Origin: Candolleomyces eurysporus | Lineage: Eukaryota > Basidiomycota > Agaricomycetes > Agaricales > Psathyrellaceae | Direction: 5' to 3' | Assembly (NCBI GenBank): GCA_027579435.1 | Contig: JANBPK010001065.1 | Span: 1 to 64,000, forward strand | Length of the DNA stretch: 64,000 nucleotides | In this document: positions 25,936 to 37,619 of the stretch, one piece after another | How the letters are laid out: each line of letters begins with the position of its first letter | Numbering within the stretch: position 1 is the first letter of the stretch | The notes under the pieces: model-generated | The model's input: the letters and a program-made list of their open reading frames with translations, nothing else | What the model was told of the DNA's origin: nothing | Database searches by the model: none | Translations under genes and position numbers: made by a program

Positions 25936-26935
25936 GAAAGCAAAAGATGGGAATAAACAATTAACTCCCCCTAAACCAGTTAGTAGGGCGCAGAAGGAAG
26001 AAGAGAATTCAATGTGGAGCAGCGACCCTGGGGCGGCACTCTATTGAAATCCAGTTCCCAGTGTCACACTTATACAAGTTACGCGAGCGTCGGCAGAATT
26101 GTTTACGCCCTTCTTACTTGTTGGATGTCGTCGCGCAGCAGACTGATGATTGGTGCGTGAAGCTCTAGAATGACGACGCACGAATTAGTCGGTGGATACC
26201 ATGGTAGTCGTCGCTTGAGAACTACAGACGCAAAAGAGGATCATTACCCGTGTGAACAACCAAGGCAAGAGTCAGCCGTCCCCAGCGCCACGGGAGAAAA
26301 ACGATGCAGGTGGCAGAGGGTCGTCGTAGGTCAGCATAAGCAGGAGCTAACACGAAAGTCAACCCCAATGTCATTATTTTTTCTAGAAGCCAGTAACGTA
26401 GCCAAACGCAATATGTAGCGCTGGTACATCCGACAAGACGTAGCGCTAAGAGGTTGGATTTTCAAGTATCAAGTGCTTGCGGGTTCGGAAAGAACATATC
26501 GCAAATGTCGGTCCCAGTGCTGGCACCTGACCTTCAAGTCCCGAGTCACAAAGGCCCCATGAACCACGAATTATGACTATTGGTACTCGTCGTCGACCGT
26601 CTCTCGCTCACCAGCGTCAGATTGAGTAGAAAGGGACCTTTGAATAGTTTATTGTCGGTCAATTGAGGAGCGGGAATACGACCTCTTGGAGATCCGCAAG
26701 GACGAGCTCACCGTGAGCGTCAAGAAGCAGATAGAAGAGCTTGAAGATATCTCTAATAGCGTCAGATAGGATACGAAAGGATGCGCCAACGGACGATGTA
26801 GTGGTGCGTTCGCCGTGGATGCACCAGTTGTCATTTATCAACAAGACCGATTCTTGTAGCATGGTTCGATAAGCTTTTTTTCCTTCAAATAGGCAAAAGG
26901 AAGACAGGGTCGTGGATAATTAGCCTAAACAGCCT
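25936..26935. other. Intergenic region, no supported gene
   Basis: The promoter side of the membrane-protein gene is at the left. The minus-strand frame 26659-26862 (67 codons) is open but matches nothing I recognise and has no clear splice partners. Confidence 0.4.
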
Positions 26936-27660
26936 TTAGAGGGGTTGATCTTCACTCTGTGTCGCCGAGCGCAGAGTCTCCATAGCGTTCATGTAGAAAC
27001 TAGGCCCTGTTCCACAGACTAAAACGGTTTGCAGGGCTTCAGGCGCATGGGCTCCCAGCGTTCTCTTCAGAAAACCAACATCCTTGCCCCAAGCCGAGAT
27101 CCCTGTGACGCCAGCAGGTTCCCTTTGAATGGATCACGTCTGCCCGCCATGATCATGACAATAGGAAAATCGTCAGGCGAATGCACTCGCCGATAAACGG
27201 TGCATCAGGGACCAACCACTGGACTTGAACTCACCAAAGATGGAGTACAACTTTTCCCACCCGGGTCGTTTATCCCAATATCGTCGTCTACCAGTTCCTA
27301 CCGTCGTCAAGATCATTGAGACTATTTCCATGTATGTTTGGATTTTCTTCAGAATCGCGTTCCTTAGCCTTCGCGACGACACTCGTGAGGACGGGTCTGT
27401 GGGGTATTCCTAGTCGTAGCCCAAGCAACTCAGCACGACGAGCCGATGTCCAGCAACCTCCCACGGCACAAGAGCGAGGCTTACAGGCGAGGTCGCACGC
27501 ATTTCCATCCAGGCGGCTGGTGGAAGAAGCCATAGCCGGATATGCCCAAGTGACAGAGAAGAGTGCCTGGTAATCCAGAACGCAAAACAGAAGGTGCACG
27601 TCAAACGCATCAGAAAGCTGCATGTATCCCATGCGCCCCAGCTGTGCCTCCTCTTGGACC
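26936..27660 (-). CDS. Unrecognised candidate gene or remnant
   Basis: Two separated stretches look coding but cannot be joined confidently. The upstream one begins after an acceptor at 27674 and runs open for more than 110 codons (27288-27660), with MGYMQLSDAFDVHLLF near its start and NIHGNSLNDLDDG near its end. The downstream one (about 26936-27130) reads GISAWGKDVGFLKRTLGAHA and VLVCGTGPSFYMNAME and stops at 26936. The second piece loosely resembles the end of an NAD-binding oxidoreductase domain (hydrophobic run plus CG..P), but that is a weak impression. The material between is full of stops in the expected frames, so this may be a decayed gene. Confidence 0.25.
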
Positions 27661-29714
27661 GCTGATGCCTATTGCAGGAAGACAACAATATTGACAAGCA
27701 CTTACATATGTAACATATAGCACACTTGAAGTGATACAACATCGCGACTCACCGACGTTCAACCTGGCTGGCAGCGTACGCATGACATGGACGTCAAGAA
27801 CATGCACCAGGTGANCCCCCCCTGCTTCCCATCGGCCAAAGAAGATGAAAGAGTTTTCAATTGAGTTCTTTGAATGTGACGCACTACTAAGGCTCGCAAC
27901 ATTCCAATAGAAACGCTCTCCCGTCAGTCAGGGCATTAAAAGTAGGAATATTCAAAAGGGGGAGTTGGGTTCGCTCTTGAAGTATTGATGCGCGTTCCCA
28001 TCTGTCGTTCGCTGAATGTATAACCCCCTGCACCCCAGATTTGTTATTGAATACTGATTTTAACGCAAAGAGAAATCATACCTTGACAGATGCCTTCACA
28101 AACCATCAATATTCAATAGTCGCGGAGCCTAACGGAGGTGACCAAATCCTAGGTGTCGGGAACCTATCCCCGCCTCTTCAGTATCAAAGAAATGAATTAG
28201 CGGGGGGAGCGGCCTTACGACTATATTCACCAATGACGACAGATTGTCGGTCTCACTACTTATCTCGCACATCCTAGGGAACAAATTCAAAGCTGCAGCC
28301 GCAATCGGCGTTAGTGACCTTGACCCGCCGTATAACCAACCAACGAAAGAGGCCTTACGAGTTCATTAATTCTCGAAAGACGTGTTACAAATTCGTCAGT
28401 CAGTCATTCAGGCCAGAACTGGAAACGCCCTCCCTTGTCCGACTGACGGCTTGCAAAGGACTGATTCCCGCCGTCCGCGCATATATCATGATCAGCATGA
28501 TGTATTATGATTGAAAACAGCCAACGAAACAGATGCGTACTTGCTGTAGTCAGAACTCCGGCACTGCAGCTATTGATGCTTTGCGGCGACATCGGAACGA
28601 AGATGGTCACGCCGTTAACGGACCTACTTGCTTCACGGGGGATTGAGAGGCTAGACAGGTTGCGAGCCTCACGGAAGATTGGCCAAGAGGATTGATAAGT
28701 TCACTCCACCCCACCCAAGTAGTAGTAAATTAGAGGTTCACCGAGGAGAAAAGAAAGAAGACGAAGAGTTAACTAACTTGGAAACGTCGAGTGAGTCCCA
28801 AACGGTGTATGACGGAGTGGCGAAGGTTCGAAAACTCGGTGTAGCAATGGAAACTCTGGTTCAGCGTCTATACGGTGGTTGTCCCAATAATAGTAATGTG
28901 CCTTGGCAAGTATAGCGCAATCAGGTAGATCAGATAAGGAAAAACGAAAGGCGGAAATTCTCGCAAAGCCAAAAAAAGAGGAGTGAAGTAGAAGTGAAGG
29001 GGGTCCCCAAGTCAGAGCTTAAATCCGCCATCCACCCGCCCTCTGCATTGATATCATCATCACCCGATAAAGTTATACTCCGTTTAAGTATATACTACTG
29101 TTATCGAGGAGTCTACTGACTGACTCACCATTATGGAAGAAAGCAACTGCAAATGTGACACAAACTGTCGGCTGCTGAACAATAGAGATAAAGTATGAGC
29201 TAGTCATTCAGACCGTTCCACCCCCGCTTCATGACAGAGCGAGCGAACCTCGTAGGAGGTGGCGCACCGAGAGCGTGGAAGAGAAGCAGCGAAGCGGAGA
29301 AAGAAGGGAAGAGAGAGACCATGTAGGATGCACCGGAGATTTACTTACGGGGGGAAGAGGATCAGAGGATCACCATCACAGGCGATAATCATTAGCTCGT
29401 ACTCGAGAAGTGAAGAAATTAACGAGCGAGTAAACCGAGATCATTCGGAAGGAAGGGCTTCAAAGAAGGCCTAATGCATAATGAGGGGGACGAAGCTCTC
29501 ATAATCTGTGAAAGGCAAATGACTAGCCTTCATAGAGCTGAATCAGAAAACATATGTCAAAATCGGGGAGAACCTTGTAAGGTAAGGCAGTACAGTACTC
29601 ACACCCTCAACATCATGATGACGGCGAAGATGTGAAAGCGGACACTCCTCCATCCGTCCATCCGTCGATCGCGCGTCTTGAGAAGAGGGTGTGCATGGCG
29701 TTGATGTCTGTCGG
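27661..29714. other. Gene-poor stretch, nothing supported
   Basis: Only short frames with no family signal. A plus-strand frame at 28679-28915 is lysine/glutamate-rich and probably accidental. One N precedes a C run at 27815. No repeat, tRNA or transposon end was recognised. Confidence 0.4.
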
Positions 29715-30431
29715 TCATTCCGGGTCGCGGATGGTAGCAACCACGATTAGGTTTGTCAATGCTTGCCACTCAGCGATCTGAAGGGAAACGACACGTAGCA
29801 ATCAACTTCAGTTTCAAGTTAGAGTTTTCTCGGTGACAAGAGGGCCAATGCACGTACCCCAAAAAATAGAATAGGAAGACTGCCGCACTATCATTCACAA
29901 CGCCACGAAGCGCGAAGGAAGAGGGTAGGACGGCGAAGCTTGATATGATGCCATACGGGTACATGTATGACCGGGCACGAGGGCGGTCGTATCTGTGAAG
30001 GAAAAAGTGATTAGCTTCGTAGAGTCAGAGTAAGTGCTGCAACGCAAATGGGCAGACAAAAATGTTCTATACATAATCATGGCCTGAAANGGGGGGTTTT
30101 GCGGCCAGCAGCATTGTTTCCNAAAAAAAAACTCAGCGCGGACAGATTGGCGCTGTCGATGCACTGTGAAAAGAGACAAAGGCAATAAAATAAGACAAAT
30201 GAAAGCTCTATTTCACATACCTTCACTTGACGGTTCAGCGCTCGAGCAGCAAGAAACTTGTCAGTCAATGATCTGGAGAAAACAACGCGTCGGATTCAGT
30301 TTCAATCCCCTGACAAGCAGTCACTGAAGGAATGTTCAACGTACGTACACAGTAACCAAGAATCGAAATGGATACGGAGCTGGAAGGTCGAGACTGGAGT
30401 TTAAATTCACCTCAAAGAGGGAGGAAAGTGA
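29715..30431 (-). CDS. Candidate five-exon hydrophobic protein, family unknown
   Basis: Predicted here from splice logic. Exons 30349-30431, 30221-30272, 30058-30163, 29854-29992 and 29715-29777 join in one frame with GT-AG introns of 76, 57, 65 and 76 nt; acceptors are ctccag, cacag, cttcacag and ccttcag. The third exon is open only if the Ns at 30090 and 30122 are deleted, as they must be in other genes of this window. The product reads SLTDKFLAARALNRQVK, then FFLETMLLAAKPPFQAMIMY, YDRPRARSYMYPYGIISSFA and SAAVFLFYFLGY, ending VVATIRDPE. It has at least two hydrophobic segments. The 5' end is missing; an acceptor before 30431 implies further exons upstream. Two donors (gtctgc, gtgcat) are weak. 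I do not recognise the family. Confidence 0.35.
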
Positions 30432-33400
30432 CTAGCTTCCTCAAAGCCAAAAACGAGCAGCGTGACAAATCGAGGGTTTTCTCTCGATCGCTCGCATTCT
30501 CATGATACCTGAGAGGAGGTCGTGTTGGCGGCAGCGGGACTCGACTCCCTTGCCCGAAACAAACACCGATAATCTGGGATCCACCAATTCGTGTATCAAT
30601 TGTGGGCACACATTAACCGATACACGAGATGGGAACTACCTGAAAAGCCAAAACTATCAATCAACATCCAATCAATCTGTTCTACAAAAGACCCACTGAC
30701 TCGAGAGCGGACAAACACTTACCATATACAAGACTACCATCTCCAGATAACATGCTCACAACACAGCTTTACTTGATCTNGGGGGGAGCGAACCNAAAAA
30801 AGTCGATCAGTAAACATCTAATTGTCTTCAAAAACCGGTGGGTGAGTCAACTCGCAAGCGGACATACCAAGGGGGGAAGATGAGCTCATGGGAGCGAAAA
30901 ACCGATCCCTGTCNAAAAAAAAGCCCAAGTCATCCTCGACAACACGCCATCCCGACAACGGACCTGGGAGAACGCATGCACACGTACATACATCCACCGA
31001 CCGAGGATTCACGCGCGGAGATTCTCAGGGAGAGCCCCGAGTCGTTGCCTCCAAGAGGCGTGTGGCATCCAGCAACAGCAAAGAGAGCGAGTGTTGGAGG
31101 AAACAGGCCAATGGGGTCCAGCCAGGGAATAGCACACCACTGTTGTGATGTCGTGGTGAAAAAAGTAGGGATGCCTGTTCAGAATCCATCCGTTCGGAAG
31201 AATGCACGCGAGAACTATCCGAGTGTCGTGTCACAGCGAGGACGGTTCAGAGCACTGGGTATCGACGCAATCGCGAGAAGAATTCCTGAAGAGGGGTGGT
31301 CTGGAAATCAAGTGAACGTGAAGAATTGTCGTTTCAAAGTAGATGTCAAGTCGACATGACAGAGTGCCAGGCTGAGAGTGCGAAGTGATGCGAAGCAGAG
31401 CTATGCACCGCTTAGCTGCACTGCAGCTAGCTAGCTAGGGCTCTAGCAAAGCCAAAAGTTCTTCGCTGTGGCGCTAAGTCTATAGGGGCGTCATGATCAG
31501 AGGATGAGAAGCCTGGTATACGACGTCGACGACGTCACCCATGAAAGCGTGCCGTAACGCTACNGGGGGGTCGCCGACTCGCGGCACTCGCCCTGCGCAT
31601 TCATTAGTGATCAATTAAGGAGCCTTTTCGAAGATTCAAGAACGTCACTCACCCACAGATAGCAATAGTATCCACGACAGTACTGATCATAGCCCGACGT
31701 CACAGCGACCCCCCTCCTCTTCGTGATTGATAGTGGTAGTGGATATGCTGTAAGTCGAAACGGCTGAATCAGTGGTGATTTCGTGAAGTGCACCACTGTC
31801 GTTACTTCGATGCTCCAAGCGAGCTAATAGCGCCTCCACTGCAACTGGGGGCGCAGGTAAATTGAATCTAGGGTCGTCGTCGGGGTGAATGCGCGATGTC
31901 AACGTCAAATATCATTGGGCCTGTCCCTCTCCGGTTAGTAACATACCAACGCACACTTAAATCCGTCCTCGACCCCATCCATCCAGTTCGCATCGGGAGC
32001 CCAGGACCGGATTTGGTGCCACTCCATATACTAACTCTTGTCCCATTAGCCTAGTCCCGAAACAAAGCTCCAGGGCCCGAGATGAGCTTCTTTGAATGCA
32101 CCCCTTTCTTCTGAAGTCTCCAAGCCATTGCAAGTTTCGTCGTAGTCGTCTTGTTCTCCAAGTTCCTCCAAGGATCGTTCAGAATAATTGACATGTGCCA
32201 ACCTTTCTCCTTTGGTTGGACAAGACAAAGCAAGCTTTCAAGCGAGGCGTTCCATTGAAGGTGACCGGTTGACTGGCCGGGGACCCTGCCCCCAAAGCAA
32301 TCCGAGGCGACCCAATTATACCACCGCCGCCGCACCCGTTGCCGTTGGCGTCCACCATCATTCCAGGGCACTATTCAGTGAGAGCTTAGGCGAACTTGGC
32401 GAGAATGTTACTAGCGTGTTTTGGGATAGCGATGGCGGGGGCAAGAGACCAAGTAACGGAACAACGCGTCCGGCAGATTTTTTTTTTTTGATGGTGAAGA
32501 CGAAAGGATGTACACGGACCGACGCGGACTCGGAAGCATAATTACTTACACTACACGCACCGACGGCTATGATGGATCATGGAAGTAAGGAACCCTTCGG
32601 ATTCGAATAGACAATGCGGGGGAGGCGCTATTGTACTCGCCCTCGACCCGACGTCTTCTTCGACAAACGCTGCGACTTAAAGGCTTTTGTCGTTGTCACT
32701 ATGCCTGGCGGGAATCATTTTACCCCCTGGCGACGTGGGCGACAAGTCAGTCAAGTCATCTTGTCTGTGATTCTTTCTTCTTCTCTTTTGTGAGCCACTC
32801 GTAAGCATATGGCTCGGTAACGCAGTCGAGTCAAGCGAACGAGAATCTTATGTGATAGACGGGCACCTCGAACNTTTTTTCCATGGGCCTGTGCAGGGGG
32901 TGCCGTAATGAGAACAAATGGAACGGGGACGAGGGGCGGGCTTTGTTCGACGCGTCTGGACGCGGTATTGTGATACCCAAGAGACCGTCGTGTGAGACCG
33001 ATCTATTAATTACGCGTTTCATGATTCTAGCTTGACTTTTGAATGAGCTGCGCAACCACTGTTCGACGGATTAGGAAGGTTGCGATACTCGTGTTTACGG
33101 TCGGCCCAAGTGGGAAATGGGCGGCGAGCGCCTGCAGGGACAAGAGCCCAGGGAAAGCGCGTACGCGTTTGTCGAACAAAGCAAGCACCTGGAGCGCATG
33201 ATCAGCGCGTACGCGACCTTGGCGTGATGTCGGGCCTGGAGTTTTGGGCCCGCTGGCGAGAGAGATTAGCCTGCGCCCAGGTCCTGAGAACGCGCAACGA
33301 TCCGGGCGGCAGCCGACTCTAGACAGAAAGGACGCGTCTTGACGCGTTTCTCGACGCGTTTTGCCAGGTCTTTCAACACCCTTGCAGCACAAGGGGAGGG

Positions 33401-33642
33401 AGATCTGACAGGATCTGTGAATCCAGGGTGGGAAACAANGAAATCGAAAAAACAAATTTATCGGCAAGGGGGGTGGTCTGACCAGAAACGGAAATGACCC
33501 GATCTGGAAGACTCTGGGCATCCATCAGCTAGCCCGATATGGGAGAGTGACGGGGTGTGACGAATGGCCGCGCTTTTTTATCTGTCGCCCTTTCCATTGT
33601 CCCTCTCCCAATGATCTCCCGCTCCCTCTTTTCGTAAATCCC
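30432..33642. other. Gene-poor stretch with scattered open fragments
   Basis: No gene can be assembled. Minus-strand pieces that look somewhat coding are 31687-31908 (RFNLPAPPVAVEALLARLEH) and 32041-32370, but their joins are unclear. A run of 12 T lies at about 32478-32489. Several Ns before A, G or T runs fall here (30780, 30795, 30914, 31564, 32874), so frames are unreliable. The right end approaches the promoter of the next gene. Confidence 0.35.
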
Positions 33643-33648
33643 TATATA
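33643..33648 (+). promoter_or_regulatory. TATA box of the Pro/Ser-rich protein gene
   Basis: TATATA about 50 bp upstream of the ATG at 33695, followed by a pyrimidine-rich leader with CCTCCTTC and a CGCC context just before the ATG. Position and sequence fit a fungal core promoter. Confidence 0.45.
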
Positions 33649-33694
33649 CGCGTGTACTTTTATCGAATTCCCTCCTTCAACACCCCCAGCCGCC

Positions 33695-34389
33695 ATGCCT
33701 GCGCTCCTCAGTCCGCAGCCCGTCCTCGCCCCCTTTGCTCCCGCCGCTCCGGGCATGCTCACCATCCATACAAGTCCTCGACCGTGCATGTCCTCGCCCG
33801 TCCGTCCCCTCAAATCACCGATCTCCCTTGTCCAGCGGCGTCCCCCCTCGCAATCCGTGCGTTTTCCGCGTCTCTCCATTCTTCTAGCCCGCTCACCTGC
33901 CTGACAGACATGTACTCCGCCGCGCCGCCGAACCAAGGCCACCCCTCGTCGGCGCCGGGCCCCCATTCCACGCGTCGACCGGCCGTCTCTCCACGTCTTT
34001 GACCAGCTGCCTTGGATTTCCGCGCTAGAAAGTGCCCCAGAACAAGCAAATCCGTGGGATATTGCCGACCTCTCTCTTATTCCCGACCCCAGCGGCGACT
34101 CCCCTCCCTCAGCTGCCGGCCCAGTTCGCCGCAGGAAAACCTCCCTGCGGTCAAATCCCATGGGCTCTGCTCCATCCTCGCCTGAGTCTCCGCCTCCTTC
34201 CCGGTCTCCGTCCTGCGAAATCCAGCCCCCACCCCTCCTCGACCTCCCGCTCCCAGTGACACCCCTGTCCCGCTTCAGTCCCTCCCAGANTTTTTTTCCG
34301 GAATCTCNATGCCTGTCTGCTCTCATGAAGACGGATCTGCTTCTCCTCAGCATCATTGTATCAATATTCCTCGACCGCTCGACTTCTGA
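33695..34389 (+). CDS. Small Pro/Ser/Arg-rich protein, unknown function
   Basis: Two exons (33695-33856 and 33908-34389) around a 51-nt intron (donor gtgcgt, acceptor gacag). Exon 1 starts MPALLSPQPVLAPFAPAAPG. Exon 2 has a basic RRRTKATPRRRRAPIP stretch, then an acidic/aromatic block SLHVFDQLPWISALESAPEQ and NPWDIADLSLIPDPSGDSPP, then Pro/Ser-rich sequence. Deleting the Ns at 34290 and 34308 gives a soluble-looking end (MPVCSHEDGSASPQHHC ... RPLDF) and a total of 213 residues. With the Ns kept, the frame runs into a low-complexity pyrimidine tract. The DQLPW/NPWDIADLSLIPD block looks like a short interaction motif in a disordered protein. I do not recognise the family. Confidence 0.5.
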
Positions 34390-35574
34390 TCGTCTTGCCT
34401 TCCTGTCTCTTTTCCTGCTTCTTTTCATCCGTCGATCACCAACAACAACGACGTCAAGTCAAGTCCAATTTTTCAAAGTCAATTTGCAATCTCAATCTGT
34501 GTATTTGTGGCCGCATTTCCCTCGCCTTGGCCCGCTTCTCTCTCTCTCTCTCTCTGGTTTTTCCTTGGCCTGTCTACCAAGCACATCGCAACGCCGTAAC
34601 GATTATTTATCTGCATTTTTCTCGATCGGTTGCACCATTCTCTCCCCTCCCCTACACCCGCCCGCAGTTTAATTTTCGGGCAGCTCCATTCTCCGCTCCG
34701 CACTTCCCACCCCAACTCGCCTTCTACCCCCTNGATCCTACTCCGCATCACACGTTCCTACCAGCTTCCTCGACTACCCCTTTTTTCTATTTCAGCATGG
34801 TATCCTATCCCCCCAGCATATTTTTCCAGCATTATCCATTCCATCCAGCACCATTTACGACGATTAGTTTGCCAGTTATCCTTATTATATACTGTACCAT
34901 TTGCTAGTTAGTTAGTTTCTCTTTCTCTCGTGCTACAGCTTGCTGTGTTTTTCTGCTGCTTTTTACCCCTATCCTTATTCGTTCTTATAACCTTGCTGTC
35001 GAATTATTTAAACGCTGTTCCTGGGGGGCCACTTTCTCTTTTGCGACCTACTAGGATCTAGCTTTTGCTGTTGTTGCTGTCTGATATCTCTTTTCATCCG
35101 CGCACCCCTACCGTCTATCCCTCATCCACCCGTCTTTCTCTTCCACCGGACTGCTTGCTCTGTTTTTATAATTTTTTTATTCTGTCTCCCCTATCGTGAT
35201 GATGCCTCTTTGNCTTTCGATTTTTTATTAGTTGGTCCCCGATTACTTAGAGTTTCCAATCAACCAACCCACCCATCGACTCGTTGCTGTGTTTACTTTT
35301 ATTTAGGGGTGTCCTCTTCAACTGCATTTTTCCCTACCTGCTTATGACCCTGCCCCTTTCTCTCCTTTCGGTCCCTCACTTGTACTTGTACATACACCTT
35401 CCTTTCCGTCCATCCATCCTTTTACTCGCTCTCGAGGAGCTCCAAGATGGCTCTGGCTTCGCTTCTATGGACTTACGCGACCTGACTGACCGGCTGCCTT
35501 GGACGCTTTAGCTTTAATACTTACATACAAACCATACATAGCTTACTGTAAAGTACGAAATATCAACAGAGAAA
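34390..35574. other. Pyrimidine-rich non-coding tract, probable long 3' UTR
   Basis: About 1.1 kb of strongly T/C-biased plus strand, including a (CT)n microsatellite around 34540-34556 and many CTTTT/CCTTT runs. Open frames here are low-complexity Ser/Leu/Phe/Pro strings, as expected of such bias, and are not taken as genes. It directly follows the Pro/Ser-rich protein gene and could be its 3' UTR. Confidence 0.5.
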
Positions 35575-36410
35575 ACAAGATGCATATTCTCGGAAAACGA
35601 CAAGCAAGGGATCCATTGGGGGTAGAGGTAGGCACCTGGTGGTCAGGGTTACCCGGTGGACAGTGGCTACCGCGTAAGTGGCACGCGCGCATCATAAGCT
35701 AAGCTATGTGAGCAGCAGCAGCATGAGAGAGTTGTCTGGTAACGTCTTAACCCTCAACCCTTGCAGTGGTAAATCGAGCTCAGGAACATCTACTCATCTC
35801 GTCAGAGCCTCCAGTAAATAGTTTCCTCGCGTTTTACTCGTGTTTTCCCCGAGTAATATTACGCGCCTCAGTGCTCCCAGCGCTCCCAGTTACTCACCAT
35901 TTGACCTTAAGCAGCCGTATGCATATGTTCTGTTCATCCTTGGTTACGAAATTTCAAATTGCGGATTTCGAAACACGTATGTATGTGCGGGTACTGTGGC
36001 GTGCATGCAGCGTGTTTATCATATAGCATATGTGGCAGTCATGTACTCTGAATCCGGTATAGTTACCGTTGGACCTGGGACCTGACGCGGTCGACCCGGA
36101 CTAGTGCGCCCGCTCGAGCTTACGTCCGCCCGCAGCGTGTCAACGTTGGATCCACGTACCCTCGACGCACTGCCTTGCCAGACTAGTTGATCAGTAACGT
36201 TAAATAGCCAAGGTTGTTCCCTAGGACGTCCAAGTATACATATGTACCTGTGTTTCGGGTTGGATATGATTTAGATTTTGTCATGCAAGAGAAGGGGGGC
36301 GACGATCAGCCGAAGATAACAGCGACACGGATCCGTCGTCGGAAGGAAAGCTTGGTTTAAGGTTAAGAAAAGGGCTTAGAAAGCTCGCCCGGAAAGACGG
36401 AGAGAGTTGG
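35575..36410 (+). repeat. Direct repeat, copy 1, upstream of NmrA-like gene
   Basis: Degenerate direct copy of 37620-38115 in the same order. Matching blocks: ATATTCTCGGAAAACG then GGTGGTCAGGGTTACCCGGT (from 35585) against 37630 onward; CCTGTGTTTCGGGTTGGAT (36247) against 37988; GGGGGGCGACGATCA (36295) against 38039; CGGAAGGAAAGCTT (about 36340) against 38081. Non-coding. Confidence 0.6.
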
Positions 36411-36627
36411 AGAGAGCTTTATAATGCGAAGTGTTCTGTTCTGACGTCAAGGACATTGCATGAGTAAGCTCTCTTTCGACGTCCAAACACTATATGGGGT
36501 CTACTTTCCGTTCTGCGGCTGAATCTCCCTTCCTTTCGTTTGAAGACTCCATAGACTCGAGGTTCAAGGTTTACTGACCAAACAACACTTCCATACCCCT
36601 CCACAAATCCAAAAGAAAAAAAATAAA

Positions 36628-37591
36628 ATGAAAGTCCTTGTCTTGGGTGCCGGCGAACTGGGCGAAGCCGTCCTCCAGTCTCTCGCCCGCCACCCCAAGA
36701 AACCCGAATCCTCCCAGATCTCCGTTCTGCTGCGCCCCGCATCGATCCAATCCACAGACCCGGAAAAGCAGAAACTTCGGAAACAGCTCGAGGACCTCCA
36801 CATATCCGTCGTNGGGGGGCGACATCCTCCAAGCAACGAGTGGATCCGTCGGAGTCGATTCCTCTCAACAACCAAACGAGGAATCGGAGGATCTGGTCTC
36901 GGTCTTTCGCGCGTACGACGCCATTATCGGGTGCAGCGGGATGGGCTTCCCCCTGGGGACCCAAGAAAAGCTGGCCCAGCTGGTGCTCCGCGCGAACGTG
37001 AAGCTCTACGTCCCCTGGCAGTTCGGCGTCGACTACGAGGCGGTCGGCCAGGGCAGCTCGCAGCAGCTCTTCGACGAACAGCTGCGCGTACGCGCGCTGC
37101 TCCGAAGCCAGACCACGACGGAGTGGCTCATCGTGTCGACGGGTGTGTTTATGAGTTTTGTGTTCTTGGCGGCGTTTGGGATGGTCGACAGGGAGCAGAG
37201 GACGGTGCGTGCGCTTGGGAGCTGGGATAACTCGTTCACGTCGACGCCGGTCGAGGATATCGCGAGAATGACGGCCGAAGTGGTGTGGGATAGGAGAGAT
37301 CTACGGAACCAGCCAGTGCATATCGGGAGCGATACCTTGACTTATACACAACTGGCCGATCTGGTGGACAAGAAGTGGGGTCAAGGTGCGGGTCAAGATA
37401 AGTGGAAGAGGGAGCTGTGGGATCAGGAGATTATCGCAGAGCAGTTGGCTGCGGAACCGGACTCGGTGATGGCCAAGTATCGCATGGTGTGGGCAGTGGG
37501 ACAAGGCGTGTCATGGCCGATGGACCAGACGGAGAATACGAAGCGAGGCATCTCGATGACGGGCATTTCTGAGTACATGGACAGGCTGTGA
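36628..37591 (+). CDS. NmrA-like NAD(P)-binding protein (isoflavone-reductase-like)
   Basis: Atypical short-chain dehydrogenase/NmrA family protein of about 320 residues in a single exon. The N-terminal Rossmann motif is MKVLVLGAGELGEAVLQSLA. Later blocks: YDAIIGCSGMGFPLGTQEKL, KLYVPWQFGVDYEAVGQGSS, TEWLIVSTGVFMSFVF, WDNSFTSTPVEDIARMTAEV and VHIGSDTLTYTQLADLV, the usual NmrA order of cofactor sensing, a WQFG-type segment and a substrate-lid domain. The frame breaks at the N at 36813; deleting the N reads SVVGGDILQATSG and restores one continuous protein. Members act as oxidoreductases in secondary metabolism or as redox sensors; which applies here cannot be told. The gene is bracketed by direct repeats. 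Confidence 0.85.
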
Positions 37592-37619
37592 ATGGGTTTG
37601 AAGATAAACTAACAACAAA

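Noticed and set aside
25936..33642. Transposable element filling the gene-poor region
   Set aside because: No reverse transcriptase, integrase, transposase motif, LTR or inverted repeat could be recognised.
33529..34428. Minus-strand open frame of about 300 codons, rich in Arg/Gly
   Set aside because: It lies opposite the plus-strand Pro/Ser-rich gene and is what a GC-rich, CCC/TCC-rich strand gives in antisense. No family features; contains two Ns.
34356..34911. Several plus-strand frames rich in Phe, Leu, Ser and Pro
   Set aside because: Product of a pyrimidine-rich tract; no motif, no splice structure, overlapping in all three frames.
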